Assembly: GCA_964469455.1 (NCBI GenBank) | Contig: CAYXZX010000001.1 | Coordinates: 5,276-69,275, forward strand | Origin: Fen-999 sp964469455 | GTDB taxonomy: Bacteria; Pseudomonadota; Gammaproteobacteria; Burkholderiales; Rhodocyclaceae | Direction: 5' to 3' | Length of the DNA stretch: 64,000 nucleotides | Shown: in pieces, positions 26,295 through 34,464 of the stretch | Layout of the letters: each line of letters starts with the position of its first letter | Numbering within the stretch: position 1 is the stretch's first letter | The notes under the pieces: model-generated | What the model saw: the letters and a program-made list of their open reading frames with translations, nothing else | What the model was told of the DNA's origin: nothing | Database searches by the model: none | Made by a program: the position numbers and the translations under genes

Positions 26295-27356
26295 ATGAAA
26301 CCCGCGGTCCTTGCACTTGTGGCCGGCCTGTTCGCGGCCACGACTCAAGCCTTGGCCATGCCGCCCTGCCATCAGCAAGGGGAGTTTCGTCCATATTGCG
26401 GTTTTCGCCAGCCCGAAGACCTGGAATCCCTGCCCGACGGCCACCATCTGGTCGTCAGCCAAATGAACCTGACCTTCTCTGCCCAGGGGTTCGTGTTCGG
26501 GCCCGGCAAACTCTCGCTGCTGGATACCCGCAACGGCAGGATCCGCGACCTGTATCCCGGCAAGATCGCCGAGGGCAGGCCGACACCGGGCTGGGGCGAT
26601 CCGGGCTGCCCGGGGGAAATCGGCGCTGATCTCTCTCCCCATGGCATCCACTTGTCGCGACGCGCCGACGGCCGCCGGCAGTTACTGGTGATCAACCACG
26701 GCGGCCGCGAGGCCGTAGAGTTCTTCGAACTCAACGGCCTGCGGCTGACCTGGCGAGGATGCGCGGTCGCACCGAAGGGCAGCACCCTGAACGACGTCGC
26801 GGCTCGGCCGGAAGGCGGCTTCATCGCCAGCAACATGATCGACGGCACGCCCGCGCAGGCCGCCCAGGCGATGGCAAGGGCGATGCGTGGCGAGGACACG
26901 GGCTTCGTCTGGTCCTGGTCACCGATGTTCAGCTACCAGAAGGTGCCCGGCTCCGAGGGAACCTTGCCCAATGGCGTCCAGGTCGATGCCCAAGGACGCT
27001 ACCTCTACTACAGCGTGGTCGGACCACAAGGAGCCGTCCGCAAGATCGATCTGCGCACCTATCGAATCGTCGGGGCGGCCGCCACCCCGAACCCGGACAA
27101 CCTCTCGTGGGACGGCAGGCGTCTGCTCGCCGCTGGCGTGATGGATCATGCCGCACTCAGCCAGTGCGACGGTACGGCCACATGCCGTTCGGCTTCCCAT
27201 GTAACCGCCATCGACCCGGACACCATGCAGGCAACACGCCTGTTCGAGCAGGACGGCAGCCGGCAGTGGGGTATTTCCGTTGGCGTGACCATGGGCAGGC
27301 GCCTCTACATCGGCGCGTTTGCCGGCGATCGGGTTCTTTCAGTACCCCGGAAATAG
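26295..27356 (+). CDS. Exported paraoxonase/arylesterase-like beta-propeller protein
   Basis: A 353-residue protein with a signal peptide (MKPAVLALVAGLFAATTQAL, cut near ALA). The pairs LSPHGIHLSRRADG + LLVINHGGREAVEFFEL and LNDVAARPEGGFIASN resemble the PHGIS...VVNHP...VEIF and VNDI...FYATND blocks of paraoxonase-type six-bladed propellers, so Ca-dependent lactonase or arylesterase activity is possible. Several Cys residues are consistent with periplasmic disulfides. The ATG at 26295 has GGAG nine bases upstream. It is the last gene of the P450 operon. The assignment is by motif resemblance only. Confidence 0.6.
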   Translation: MKPAVLALVAGLFAATTQALAMPPCHQQGEFRPYCGFRQPEDLESLPDGHHLVVSQMNLTFSAQGFVFGPGKLSLLDTRNGRIRDLYPGKIAEGRPTPGWGDPGCPGEIGADLSPHGIHLSRRADGRRQLLVINHGGREAVEFFELNGLRLTWRGCAVAPKGSTLNDVAARPEGGFIASNMIDGTPAQAAQAMARAMRGEDTGFVWSWSPMFSYQKVPGSEGTLPNGVQVDAQGRYLYYSVVGPQGAVRKIDLRTYRIVGAAATPNPDNLSWDGRRLLAAGVMDHAALSQCDGTATCRSASHVTAIDPDTMQATRLFEQDGSRQWGISVGVTMGRRLYIGAFAGDRVLSVPRK

Positions 27357-27435
27357 GAAGGACGTCGACAGCCGCTCGCAGTGGCAGCGCCTTGAACGCG
27401 CAGTCCGGAACCGAACTTCGGCGGGAGGCTTAGCG

Positions 27436-27466
27436 AAAGTCAGTCGTGGCGGAACGCCGGAGTGGC
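27436..27466 (+). repeat. Intergenic hairpin repeat, copy R2
   Basis: AAAGTCAGTCGTGGCGGA, then ACGCCGGAGTGGC, in the gap between convergent genes. The core GGCG-GAA-CGCC is a short hairpin. Confidence 0.55.
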
Positions 27467-27491
27467 AGCGCCATTGGGCGCCGCCACTCCG
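27458..27491. terminator. Hairpin between convergent operons
   Basis: The inverted repeat CGGAGTGGC / GCCACTCCG surrounds an inner GCGCC...GGCGC pair. It lies between the paraoxonase-like gene and the Ltp2-like gene and could stop both transcripts. No clear T-tract. Confidence 0.5.
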
Positions 27492-27512
27492 CGGATCACA
27501 CGATGGTCGGGC

Positions 27513-28688
27513 TTAGCCCATTCGGCCGAGAATGGCGCCGCCGGTCGGCACGCCGACACCGGAAGTCACCAATGCATGCTCCACCGGCTTCTTCGGTTGA
27601 TTGAGCGAGGTCCCGCGCACCAGGCGCACCGCCTCGACAATGCCGTTCACGCCGTGGATATACGCCTCGGACAGCTGGCCACCATGCGTGTTGGTGGGCA
27701 GGCGGCCGCCAGGACGCAGGTTGCCGTCCTTGACGAAATCCGCCGCTTCGCCGTACTTGCAGAATCCCCAGGATTCAAGCTGCCAGAGCACGATCGGCGT
27801 GAAGGCATCGTAGATCACGGCCGCGTCGATGTCCTTGGCGCTCAGGCCGCACTGGGCATAGGCCTCCTCGGCGGCCAGGTCCATTTCGGGAATTCGGGCG
27901 ATTTCCGGGCGATAGAACGAGGTCATCTCCTCCTGGTCGCGCGCCGCGCATTGCGCCACTCCGCGGATCATGACGCCGGGCTGCTTCAGGTGCCTGGCAC
28001 GCTCCGCCGTGGTCACCACCACGGCGCAGCCGCCATCGCTCTCCTGGCAGCAGTCGTACAAGCGGAGGGGCTCGCAGATCTTCTTGGCGGTATCGTATTC
28101 CTCGCGCGTGAACGGACGCTGATAGAAGAAGGCCGCCGGATTGTTGACCGCGTACTCGCGTGTCGAATGGGCCACTTCGAACAAGGCGTCGCGCGAGCAC
28201 CGGGTGACATGCATGTAACGCTGGGTGAACATCGCGACCCACGACGCCGGCGTCAGCAGACCGAACGGCATGTACCAGCTGTAGTGGATCGCGCTGCCGG
28301 TGATCAGGTTGCCCGAAACACCGCTGGAATAGCGCTGTCCCGAACGGCCGTTCAGGGCACGGTAACAGACCACCGTCTCGGCGACGCCGGTGGCCACGGC
28401 CATGGCGGCCTGCAGCAGCGTGCCGGTCGCGGCACCGCCGCCGTAGGGAATCCGGCTGTACAGCTTCAGGTCGCCACAGCCCACCGCCCGCGCGACATCC
28501 ACCTCCTCGTTCTGGTCAATGGTGAAAGTCACCATGCCGTCGACATCGGCAGGCTTCAGGCCGGCGTCGTCGAGCGCATTCTTGACGGCCTCCGCCGCCA
28601 GCGCCAGTTCGGAACGCCCCGAGTCCTTGGAAAACTCCGTCGAGCCGATGCCGACGATCGCGGCCTTGTCAGAAATTCGTGCAACCAT
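27513..28688 (-). CDS. Thiolase-fold lipid-transfer protein, Ltp2-like steroid side-chain aldolase
   Basis: A 391-residue SCP-x/thiolase-like protein. It starts AAIVGIGSTEFSKDSGRSEL and contains YDCCQESDGGCAVVV and the C-terminal NTHGGQLSEAYIHGVNG, the usual Ltp-type pattern. Its neighbours decide the call: the next two genes upstream encode a small MaoC protein and a MaoC-DUF35 fusion. This is the aldolase/hydratase set known from cholesterol side-chain degradation (Ltp2 with ChsH1-ChsH2) and the Shy/Sal pair of bile-acid degraders. It would cleave a beta-hydroxyacyl-CoA side chain by retro-aldol reaction, with the DUF35 domain as partner. The start has GGGAGG upstream. Confidence 0.85.
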   Translation of the reverse strand: MVARISDKAAIVGIGSTEFSKDSGRSELALAAEAVKNALDDAGLKPADVDGMVTFTIDQNEEVDVARAVGCGDLKLYSRIPYGGGAATGTLLQAAMAVATGVAETVVCYRALNGRSGQRYSSGVSGNLITGSAIHYSWYMPFGLLTPASWVAMFTQRYMHVTRCSRDALFEVAHSTREYAVNNPAAFFYQRPFTREEYDTAKKICEPLRLYDCCQESDGGCAVVVTTAERARHLKQPGVMIRGVAQCAARDQEEMTSFYRPEIARIPEMDLAAEEAYAQCGLSAKDIDAAVIYDAFTPIVLWQLESWGFCKYGEAADFVKDGNLRPGGRLPTNTHGGQLSEAYIHGVNGIVEAVRLVRGTSLNQPKKPVEHALVTSGVGVPTGGAILGRMG

Positions 28689-28691
28689 TGC

Positions 28692-29120
28692 TCAAGCCTC
28701 CCTCGGCAGCGCCACGCGGACGATGCCGGACATGTGCGTACCCCAGACGTTGTTGTCGCCGCTATAGGCGATATCGACGGTGCCGGCCGCGTCGTCCTTG
28801 GCATTCACTTCCGCGGTGATGGTCATGATGAATCCGGGCAGATTGGGCGCACCCAGTTTCACGTCGATGCGCTTGAGCGTGCAATCCGGCCCCGCCCAAT
28901 CGGTCACGTAACGTCCGATCAGGCCATTGCTGGTCAGGATGTTCATGAAGATGTCGGGCAATCCACCCGCCTGGGCGGCGGCCTTGTCGTGGTGCACCGG
29001 CGTGAAGTCGCGCGATGCAATCGCCCCGCCGATGATCAGGCCCGATGAGATGTCGATTCTTAGCGGCGGCAGTTTCTCGCCAATGGCGACGCTGCCGAAG
29101 CGCCTCGTGGTCTTGTTCAT
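28692..29120 (-). CDS. MaoC-family (R)-hydratase subunit, ChsH1-like
   Basis: A 142-residue single hot-dog domain. The hydratase-2-type motif SRDFTPVHHDKAAAQAG is at about residues 36-52, containing the expected Asp/His pair. The size and position, directly before the Ltp2-like gene and next to a MaoC-DUF35 gene, match ChsH1, which pairs with ChsH2 to hydrate a steroid enoyl-CoA side chain. Its stop lies three bases before the Ltp2-like start codon. Confidence 0.82.
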   Translation of the reverse strand: MNKTTRRFGSVAIGEKLPPLRIDISSGLIIGGAIASRDFTPVHHDKAAAQAGGLPDIFMNILTSNGLIGRYVTDWAGPDCTLKRIDVKLGAPNLPGFIMTITAEVNAKDDAAGTVDIAYSGDNNVWGTHMSGIVRVALPREA

Positions 29121-29147
29121 GTGTGGTCTCGCTATGCTGTGAAATGC

Positions 29148-30119
29148 TCAGGCCGGATAGAAGTTGGGCAGCACGGTCTTGTCGTCCACGCGCTCGACCT
29201 TGCCCTTCACCTTCATGCCGATGAATACCTGTTCCGGCTCGCAACCGGCAAGGTTGGCGATCAGGCGCGTGCCCTCACGCAACTGCACCACGGCGCAAAG
29301 CAGCGGGTAGGGGTAGCCGGGAAACTTCGGGTAGTGGAGTTCGGTGAAGCTGTAGACCTCGCCTTCGAGGCTCGACTCGATGGAATCCCACTCGGTCGAA
29401 TTGCATTGGCCGCACATCGGCCGGGGCGGGTGGCGCAAGGCACCGCACGACTTGCAGCGCTGGATCATGAGCTTGCCCTGGTCGATGGCATCCCACCACC
29501 AGGCATTGTCGTGGCCACGCGGCGCCTGGATGCGCGTCGGCAGCGCCGGCTTTTCCGCGGCGCCGCCGGTGCTCGCCTTCGCTTCGGCGGTCTCGGCATT
29601 GGGCATGAACTTCAGGACGCGGAACACCTGGCGGCCGATATCGGCACCGGTCTGATCGGTGAACTTCGTCACGGTTTCGATGAAATAGCCGACGCCACGG
29701 CCGGTGGCCTTGCGCTCGGAAATATTGTCGATGACGGTATGCGCCGTGACCTGGTCGCCGGGTCGCAAGTCACGGTAGAAATCGGTCGAGGTATTGGTTC
29801 CCAGCACGCCGACAAAGCCGTGGGCATCGAAGACCTTGTGCAGTTCGCGCTGCACGTCCATCTCCGGCTCCTGGCACATCGAGTAGCCTTCCATGGACCA
29901 TATCTGCAGCATCGTCGGCGGCGCGATGATGCCGCCCTTGCTGGACTTCGCCGCAAATCCGGGGTCGTGGTAGACGGGATTCTCGTCCCCCGTCACCTCC
30001 GTCCAATGGCGGATCATGGCCAGATTGACATCGTCCTTGCCCTTCTTTGGCGCGCTGACTTCACGCCCGACATAGGCGTGGATCTTCGCTTCAAAGTCCC
30101 TGGTTTCTTCTGGTGTCAT
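29148..30119 (-). CDS. MaoC-N domain / DUF35 OB-fold fusion, ChsH2-like
   Basis: A 323-residue two-domain protein. The N-terminal hot-dog part (about 1-180) has NPVYHDPGFAAKSSKGGIIAPP. After a Lys/Ala linker, the DUF35 part has a four-Cys zinc ribbon RCKSCGALRHPPRPMCGQC (about 221-239) and an OB-fold (VVQLREGTRLIANLAG). In actinobacterial cholesterol catabolism ChsH2 has this architecture: its MaoC part works with ChsH1, and its DUF35 part binds the Ltp2 aldolase. I chose the ATG at 30119, with GGGGAAG upstream, over an in-frame ATG 14 codons earlier. Confidence 0.86.
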   Translation of the reverse strand: MTPEETRDFEAKIHAYVGREVSAPKKGKDDVNLAMIRHWTEVTGDENPVYHDPGFAAKSSKGGIIAPPTMLQIWSMEGYSMCQEPEMDVQRELHKVFDAHGFVGVLGTNTSTDFYRDLRPGDQVTAHTVIDNISERKATGRGVGYFIETVTKFTDQTGADIGRQVFRVLKFMPNAETAEAKASTGGAAEKPALPTRIQAPRGHDNAWWWDAIDQGKLMIQRCKSCGALRHPPRPMCGQCNSTEWDSIESSLEGEVYSFTELHYPKFPGYPYPLLCAVVQLREGTRLIANLAGCEPEQVFIGMKVKGKVERVDDKTVLPNFYPA

Positions 30120-30184
30120 ACGTGCTTCCCCATGTTGTTCGACCGCACTGCCTGCGGCCAAGGATCAACAAAAAACTGGCACCA

Positions 30185-31657
30185 TCACTTTCGTGCCGCC
30201 GCCGATCGACCCGCCTGGCGACCGAAGAAACTCGAGTCGCCGAGCGACATGCCCGAACTGTAACCCTCACCCCAGCGCGGCAGGCCACACGCGGTCCGTC
30301 CCGCCGCAAAAAGTCCCGGGAGGGCCTCGCCGGCCGGAGTCAGTACCTGGCCGGTGGTGGTCGTCCACAAGCCGCCCAGGGTGAACATCGTGGCCGGGTA
30401 ATCGCTGGAACAAAAGCTCAAGGCCGCAAAAGGCGGCTTGACCAGGGGCTTCAGGAACGCCTCGGCCTTGTGCCAGGTCGGATCCGCTCCCTGCGCGGCA
30501 TGCCGGTTGTAACTTTCGATGGTGTGAGCCAACTCACCTGCCGGCAGGCCCAGTTCCCGTTCCATCTCGTCCCAGGTCTCGCCGACCGCCGCGATGTCGA
30601 TGTCCCGATTGGTGATGGGTCGTTCAAAGATTTCTTCGTCCACCAGCAGCCAAACTCGTCCGTTGGGTTGACGCAGCATGTAATGCGTCACGCGGCCGTG
30701 ATAGGCATCCTCGTTGATGAAGCGCTGCCCCAGTTCGTTGACGAAAATGCCCTTCACCAGCGACTCGGGCGGAAAAAACGGACGCGTGGCGAAGACCTGA
30801 TCCATGTGGATCGCCGCTGCCCCCACCGATATGCCCATGCGTATGCCCGAGCCATCGTCGTTGCCGCCGGTGGTCGGATTCGGGCAGCCTTGTGCCAGCG
30901 GTGCGTAGGTGCGCACCATGTCCTCGTTGCAGATGAAACCACCGGCACAGAGGATCACGCCCTTGCGCGCACGAACCGCTCGAGGTTCGCCATCGATACG
31001 TGCGACGACGCCGTGGACGGCATCATGGCAATCCGCCACCAATGCCAGCACCCGGGTGTTGAAGTGCGCGTTGGCGCCAAGCGCGAGCGCCCTGGCACTG
31101 AGCTTTTCCATGATCAGCTTGCCTGCGCCCCATCCCGGCAGCTGGGCCGCGTGACCGCGAGGCGCCGGCTTGGCCAGCTGGGCGAAAGGCCAGGCTGCCT
31201 CGCTACCGGACCAGATAAGGGTGTCGTCGGTCAGCGGTTCCAGCCACTTGCCCGGCAGATAGGTGCCCTTGAAGGGAACGCCCTGCTCCCCCAGCCAATG
31301 GAAATGCGCGACGGCGTTATCGGCATAGAGCCGCACCCGCGCCTCGTCGGCACCGGGCCCTCCCGCCATCATCAGATACTTGACGAAGTCTTCCGTCGCG
31401 TCATCGAAGCCGGCGGCACGCTGCACCGGCGTACCGCCGCTGCCGCCCAGATAGAATTCACCGCCCGAAAGCGCGGCGCTGCCGCCCGCCGCCGATGCGA
31501 CCTCGAACACGTCGACCCGCGCCCCGGCGTTGCGCGCCTCGATCGCCGCACAAGCACCGGCGATGCCGAACCCGACGACCACGACATCGGTCTCGGCATC
31601 CCATCGCTCGACATCGTCCAGACGCAGCGGCCGGGACGGCGAATAGTCAATTGACAA
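30185..31657 (-). CDS. FAD-dependent 3-ketosteroid-dehydrogenase-like flavoprotein
   Basis: A 490-residue FAD-binding flavoprotein of the fumarate reductase/KstD superfamily. It has the Rossmann motif VVVGFGIAGACAAIEA and GGSAALSGGEFYLGG near the N-terminus. FVNELGQRFINEDAYHG is in the middle, and LFAAGRTACGLPRWG with YSSGMSLGDSSFFGR is at the C-terminus. The last block is typical of the branch with 3-keto-5alpha-steroid delta4-dehydrogenases and other steroid flavoenzymes, so desaturation of ring A is a good guess. The likely start is TTG 31657, with GGAG nine bases upstream; another TTG lies at 31672. Confidence 0.82.
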   Translation of the reverse strand: MSIDYSPSRPLRLDDVERWDAETDVVVVGFGIAGACAAIEARNAGARVDVFEVASAAGGSAALSGGEFYLGGSGGTPVQRAAGFDDATEDFVKYLMMAGGPGADEARVRLYADNAVAHFHWLGEQGVPFKGTYLPGKWLEPLTDDTLIWSGSEAAWPFAQLAKPAPRGHAAQLPGWGAGKLIMEKLSARALALGANAHFNTRVLALVADCHDAVHGVVARIDGEPRAVRARKGVILCAGGFICNEDMVRTYAPLAQGCPNPTTGGNDDGSGIRMGISVGAAAIHMDQVFATRPFFPPESLVKGIFVNELGQRFINEDAYHGRVTHYMLRQPNGRVWLLVDEEIFERPITNRDIDIAAVGETWDEMERELGLPAGELAHTIESYNRHAAQGADPTWHKAEAFLKPLVKPPFAALSFCSSDYPATMFTLGGLWTTTTGQVLTPAGEALPGLFAAGRTACGLPRWGEGYSSGMSLGDSSFFGRQAGRSAAARK

Positions 31658-31754
31658 TGTATTCCACTCCAAGATTGCCCTATCGGTAAAGCATGGGGTT
31701 CGGGGCCGGGGCTGTCATACCCCATTCAGATTAGGATGGAACGGGAAGCGCCGT

Positions 31755-32393
31755 TCAGTCGCCCGACAGCGGTTGCCGCATCTTCAGCTTCACCGCCTGC
31801 GCGAGTCCCGGCATCTCGATCTGCCTGCGACCCGCTTCCTCCGCCGAAAGCGGCGACGTCGCGACCATGGTCGCATGGCAGCGGCGCGCGAGTTCCTGGT
31901 AGGTTCGGGTCCCCGTCCGCTTGCGGTCGATTTCCTGCTCCGACAGTTCGCGCACTACCTTCGCCGGCATCCCCGCCACCAGGCTGCGCGGGGGAATCTC
32001 CGCCCCCGCCTTGACGAAGGCACACGCACCGACAATCGACGACTCGCCGACATGGGCATTGTCCATCACCACCGCATTCATGCCGATCATCACATTCCGG
32101 CCGATCCGGCAGCCATGCAACACGGCGCCATGGCCGATATGGCCGCTCTCTTCAACGATGGTCTCCGTACCGGGGAAACCATGCATGACGCAGGTATCCT
32201 GGATGTTGACGCCGGCCTCGATCACCAGCCGACCGAAGTCGCCACGCAGGCTTGCGCAGGGACCGATGTAACAGCCCGGACCGACCACGACGTCACCGAT
32301 CAGGACGGCACTCGGATGAACAAAGGCCGTCGGATCGACCACGGGAACGATGCCGTCGATGGCATAAACGACAAGCGACGCGGTCAGGGACAT
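31755..32393 (-). CDS. Gamma-carbonic-anhydrase-like hexapeptide protein, PaaY type
   Basis: A 212-residue left-handed beta-helix protein. It has many hexapeptide repeats (VHPSAVLIGDVVVGPGCYIG, then CASLRGDFGRLVIEAGVN) and a set of His residues (CVMHGFPG, HIGHGAVLHG) that would bind metal as in gamma carbonic anhydrases. PaaY-type proteins act as thioesterases for off-path CoA esters in phenylacetate metabolism, so a similar clean-up role is possible here. The ATG at 32393 has GGAG six bases upstream. Confidence 0.82.
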   Translation of the reverse strand: MSLTASLVVYAIDGIVPVVDPTAFVHPSAVLIGDVVVGPGCYIGPCASLRGDFGRLVIEAGVNIQDTCVMHGFPGTETIVEESGHIGHGAVLHGCRIGRNVMIGMNAVVMDNAHVGESSIVGACAFVKAGAEIPPRSLVAGMPAKVVRELSEQEIDRKRTGTRTYQELARRCHATMVATSPLSAEEAGRRQIEMPGLAQAVKLKMRQPLSGD

Positions 32394-32450
32394 GCTTCTC
32401 TCCAGCTGGTTGATGTCAGGCACGCGGATCGAACGGTACCCGTCGAACCA

Positions 32451-33725
32451 TCATGACCGTGTTTCCGCATGAATCGGAAAGCGGTCGAAATAGAAGCGGA
32501 ACCGCTCGCGCAGGTGCGCCGGATCGGTGGCGAAATCCCGCGTCAGGTTGTAGACGACCCTGCCGTCCTTGCCGCGCGGATGACCATCGACATAGCCCTT
32601 GAGCCGAACCCTGGCCGCGTTCGTCAGCTCGAGGCCGGCGACGCGATACACCTGCTCCACCGTAGCCATCTCGTCCGCCATGAAGACGTGGAACATCGAG
32701 TCGAAGCCGCGCTCGGCCGGAATCAGCGACCGATCGCGCACGCAGGCACGCAGCAAGTGTTCGACACGGTCGCTCCAGTAGTCGATGAGCGCCGCCGCGT
32801 CCACCCGCTTGCGGCCGATCCGCTGCGAATAGGCCTGCATGGTGACGGTCGACTGGATCACCGCGACGGGATCCCGATGCGTGAAAATGACCGCGGCATC
32901 GGGGAACACACGGTTCAGCACGGGCAACTGCTCGATATGCTGGGGACACTTCAGCACCCAGCGCGCCCGCGTGTCGCCATGCATGCGCCTGCGCCATTGC
33001 AGCAGCTTGAGCACGGTCTTCATGTACTCGTAATGCGGCGTCTGATCGTGTCCGTAATAGTGGTCACGCCAGAACGGCGAGTGGTTGAGCCATTCGAAGT
33101 TGTAAGACGCGAAATCCGGACCCATCAACTCCAGTTCCTCGTGGATGTGGTCCGGCGCCATCGGATGCATCGCCGCGATGAGCGGCGTCGTGCGCTGCAT
33201 GCCCTCCCACGCCTCCATGCAGCGTCGATATCGCGGGTCCGTGCCGTCGGGAAGAAGCGGCTCTCCCGGCAAGGGCAGCGGCTCGTACGATTCCCATAGC
33301 GGCAACGAATGAAATCGGTCGTCCTCGGCCAGCAGATTGACGAGGTGCGTCGTCCCTGAACGCGGCAGTCCTGCCACGATCACCGGCCGATCGATCCTTT
33401 CATCATGAATCTCCGGATGGCGTTTCAGGGTATCCCGAATCAGCAGCCGATTGCTGGCATACCGAACCAGATAGCCGTGCAAAGTCAGGCGTGACAGAGC
33501 GGTGATTTCAGGATCTCGATCCCACCCTTCGCGCAATACACGCAGGCGAATCCGAAAATCCTCGGGTCCGAAATCCGCCAGCCCCGTGCGATGACGGGCC
33601 ACTTCGAGGATCCCCTCTTCGCTGAAATCCACCGGCACCGTCTCGGCCCAGGCCAGGGCCTGGCGCTGGATTTCGGATAGTCTCGGCCGGGGAAGGTCAT
33701 CGATGTCGATCGCATTACCCGCCAT
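32451..33725 (-). CDS. PAPS-dependent sulfotransferase family protein (second)
   Basis: A 424-residue sulfotransferase. The phosphosulfate loop VAGLPRSGTTHLVNL is at about residues 117-131, and the 3'-phosphate motif is FTHRDPVAVIQSTVTM. It has an N-terminal helical region similar in layout to the protein at 18876-20042 but is longer. It overlaps the TetR regulator gene by 11 bases within the large minus-strand operon. The acceptor is unknown; a steroid alcohol is the contextual guess. The start has GGGGAGGGG upstream. Confidence 0.88.
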   Translation of the reverse strand: MAGNAIDIDDLPRPRLSEIQRQALAWAETVPVDFSEEGILEVARHRTGLADFGPEDFRIRLRVLREGWDRDPEITALSRLTLHGYLVRYASNRLLIRDTLKRHPEIHDERIDRPVIVAGLPRSGTTHLVNLLAEDDRFHSLPLWESYEPLPLPGEPLLPDGTDPRYRRCMEAWEGMQRTTPLIAAMHPMAPDHIHEELELMGPDFASYNFEWLNHSPFWRDHYYGHDQTPHYEYMKTVLKLLQWRRRMHGDTRARWVLKCPQHIEQLPVLNRVFPDAAVIFTHRDPVAVIQSTVTMQAYSQRIGRKRVDAAALIDYWSDRVEHLLRACVRDRSLIPAERGFDSMFHVFMADEMATVEQVYRVAGLELTNAARVRLKGYVDGHPRGKDGRVVYNLTRDFATDPAHLRERFRFYFDRFPIHAETRS

Positions 33726-34464
33726 GTCCCCTCCCCTGTCCCAGGCGCATCGTGACTAGATCGGATGGTTGCGACGGCCCTCGCAGTACGGCGACGATGG
33801 AGTCTTCGAGGGTTCCCAAAAACAATTCGGTATCCATGGAAGCATCCATCGTGTCGGCCAGTTCGAGCATGCGCAGGTGGTCAGCCAGGCCATGAAAGAG
33901 CAGCACGGCGGCCAGCATCGCCCTCTGCTTCAGCACCGCCACCGGCAACTCCTGTCCGGCCAAGGCGCGCTCCAGGAACAACGTGAAGCGATCATTGGCC
34001 GGCAGCTTGAGGGGCGACGGCCCGGCATGGCGGACATGGACGGTATGCAGGGCCACCAGTTGAGCGTTGATGCGAATGAAATCACGGCCACCGTCCGGAT
34101 CCGTCAGTTTCGCCGCCACCGGTCGCACCAATGCGCGAACAACATCGCTCAAGTCGAAGTGGCCAACGCGCTCGAGCTCATCCAGCAGCACGTGCCGGCG
34201 GGCCACGATGCCCGGCACGTGCTTGTCGATGATGGCCTGCAACAGGCTGTCCCGGCCGCCGAAGTGATACTGGCAGACCGCGGCGTTGCGCTGGCCCGCC
34301 AGCTTGCCTATCTCGGCGAGCGTCACGCCATCCACACCGCGCGAAGCAAACAGTCTCTCGGCGACCGTAATCAGCTTGGCCCGTGTTGCGGCGCTGCGAG
34401 GTGTCAGACGCTCCTGGAGGCTTTCGCTGGCAAGCGCAACAGCCATGTTCCCGTGATCCCCCAT
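33715..34464 (-). CDS. TetR/AcrR-family transcriptional regulator
   Basis: A 249-residue regulator. The N-terminal helix-turn-helix has TRAKLITVAERLFASRG, then GVTLAEIGKLAGQRNAAVCQ and YHFGGRDSLLQAIID, in the classic TetR order, followed by a helical ligand-binding domain. The ATG at 34464 overlaps the stop of the upstream SDR gene. It is the only classical DNA-binding regulator in the steroid part of the window, so it is the first candidate to bind the five palindromes. This is an inference; no palindrome was found in front of its own operon. Confidence 0.9.
   Translation of the reverse strand: MGDHGNMAVALASESLQERLTPRSAATRAKLITVAERLFASRGVDGVTLAEIGKLAGQRNAAVCQYHFGGRDSLLQAIIDKHVPGIVARRHVLLDELERVGHFDLSDVVRALVRPVAAKLTDPDGGRDFIRINAQLVALHTVHVRHAGPSPLKLPANDRFTLFLERALAGQELPVAVLKQRAMLAAVLLFHGLADHLRMLELADTMDASMDTELFLGTLEDSIVAVLRGPSQPSDLVTMRLGQGRGHGG

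Noticed and set aside
27462..29048. A 528-codon plus-strand frame opposite the Ltp2-like and ChsH1-like genes
   Set aside because: Antisense shadow of two conserved genes; no recognisable motif and no ribosome site.
30113..31654. A 513-codon plus-strand frame opposite the FAD dehydrogenase gene
   Set aside because: Shadow frame; the minus-strand protein has clear FAD-binding motifs and the plus-strand translation does not look like a protein family.
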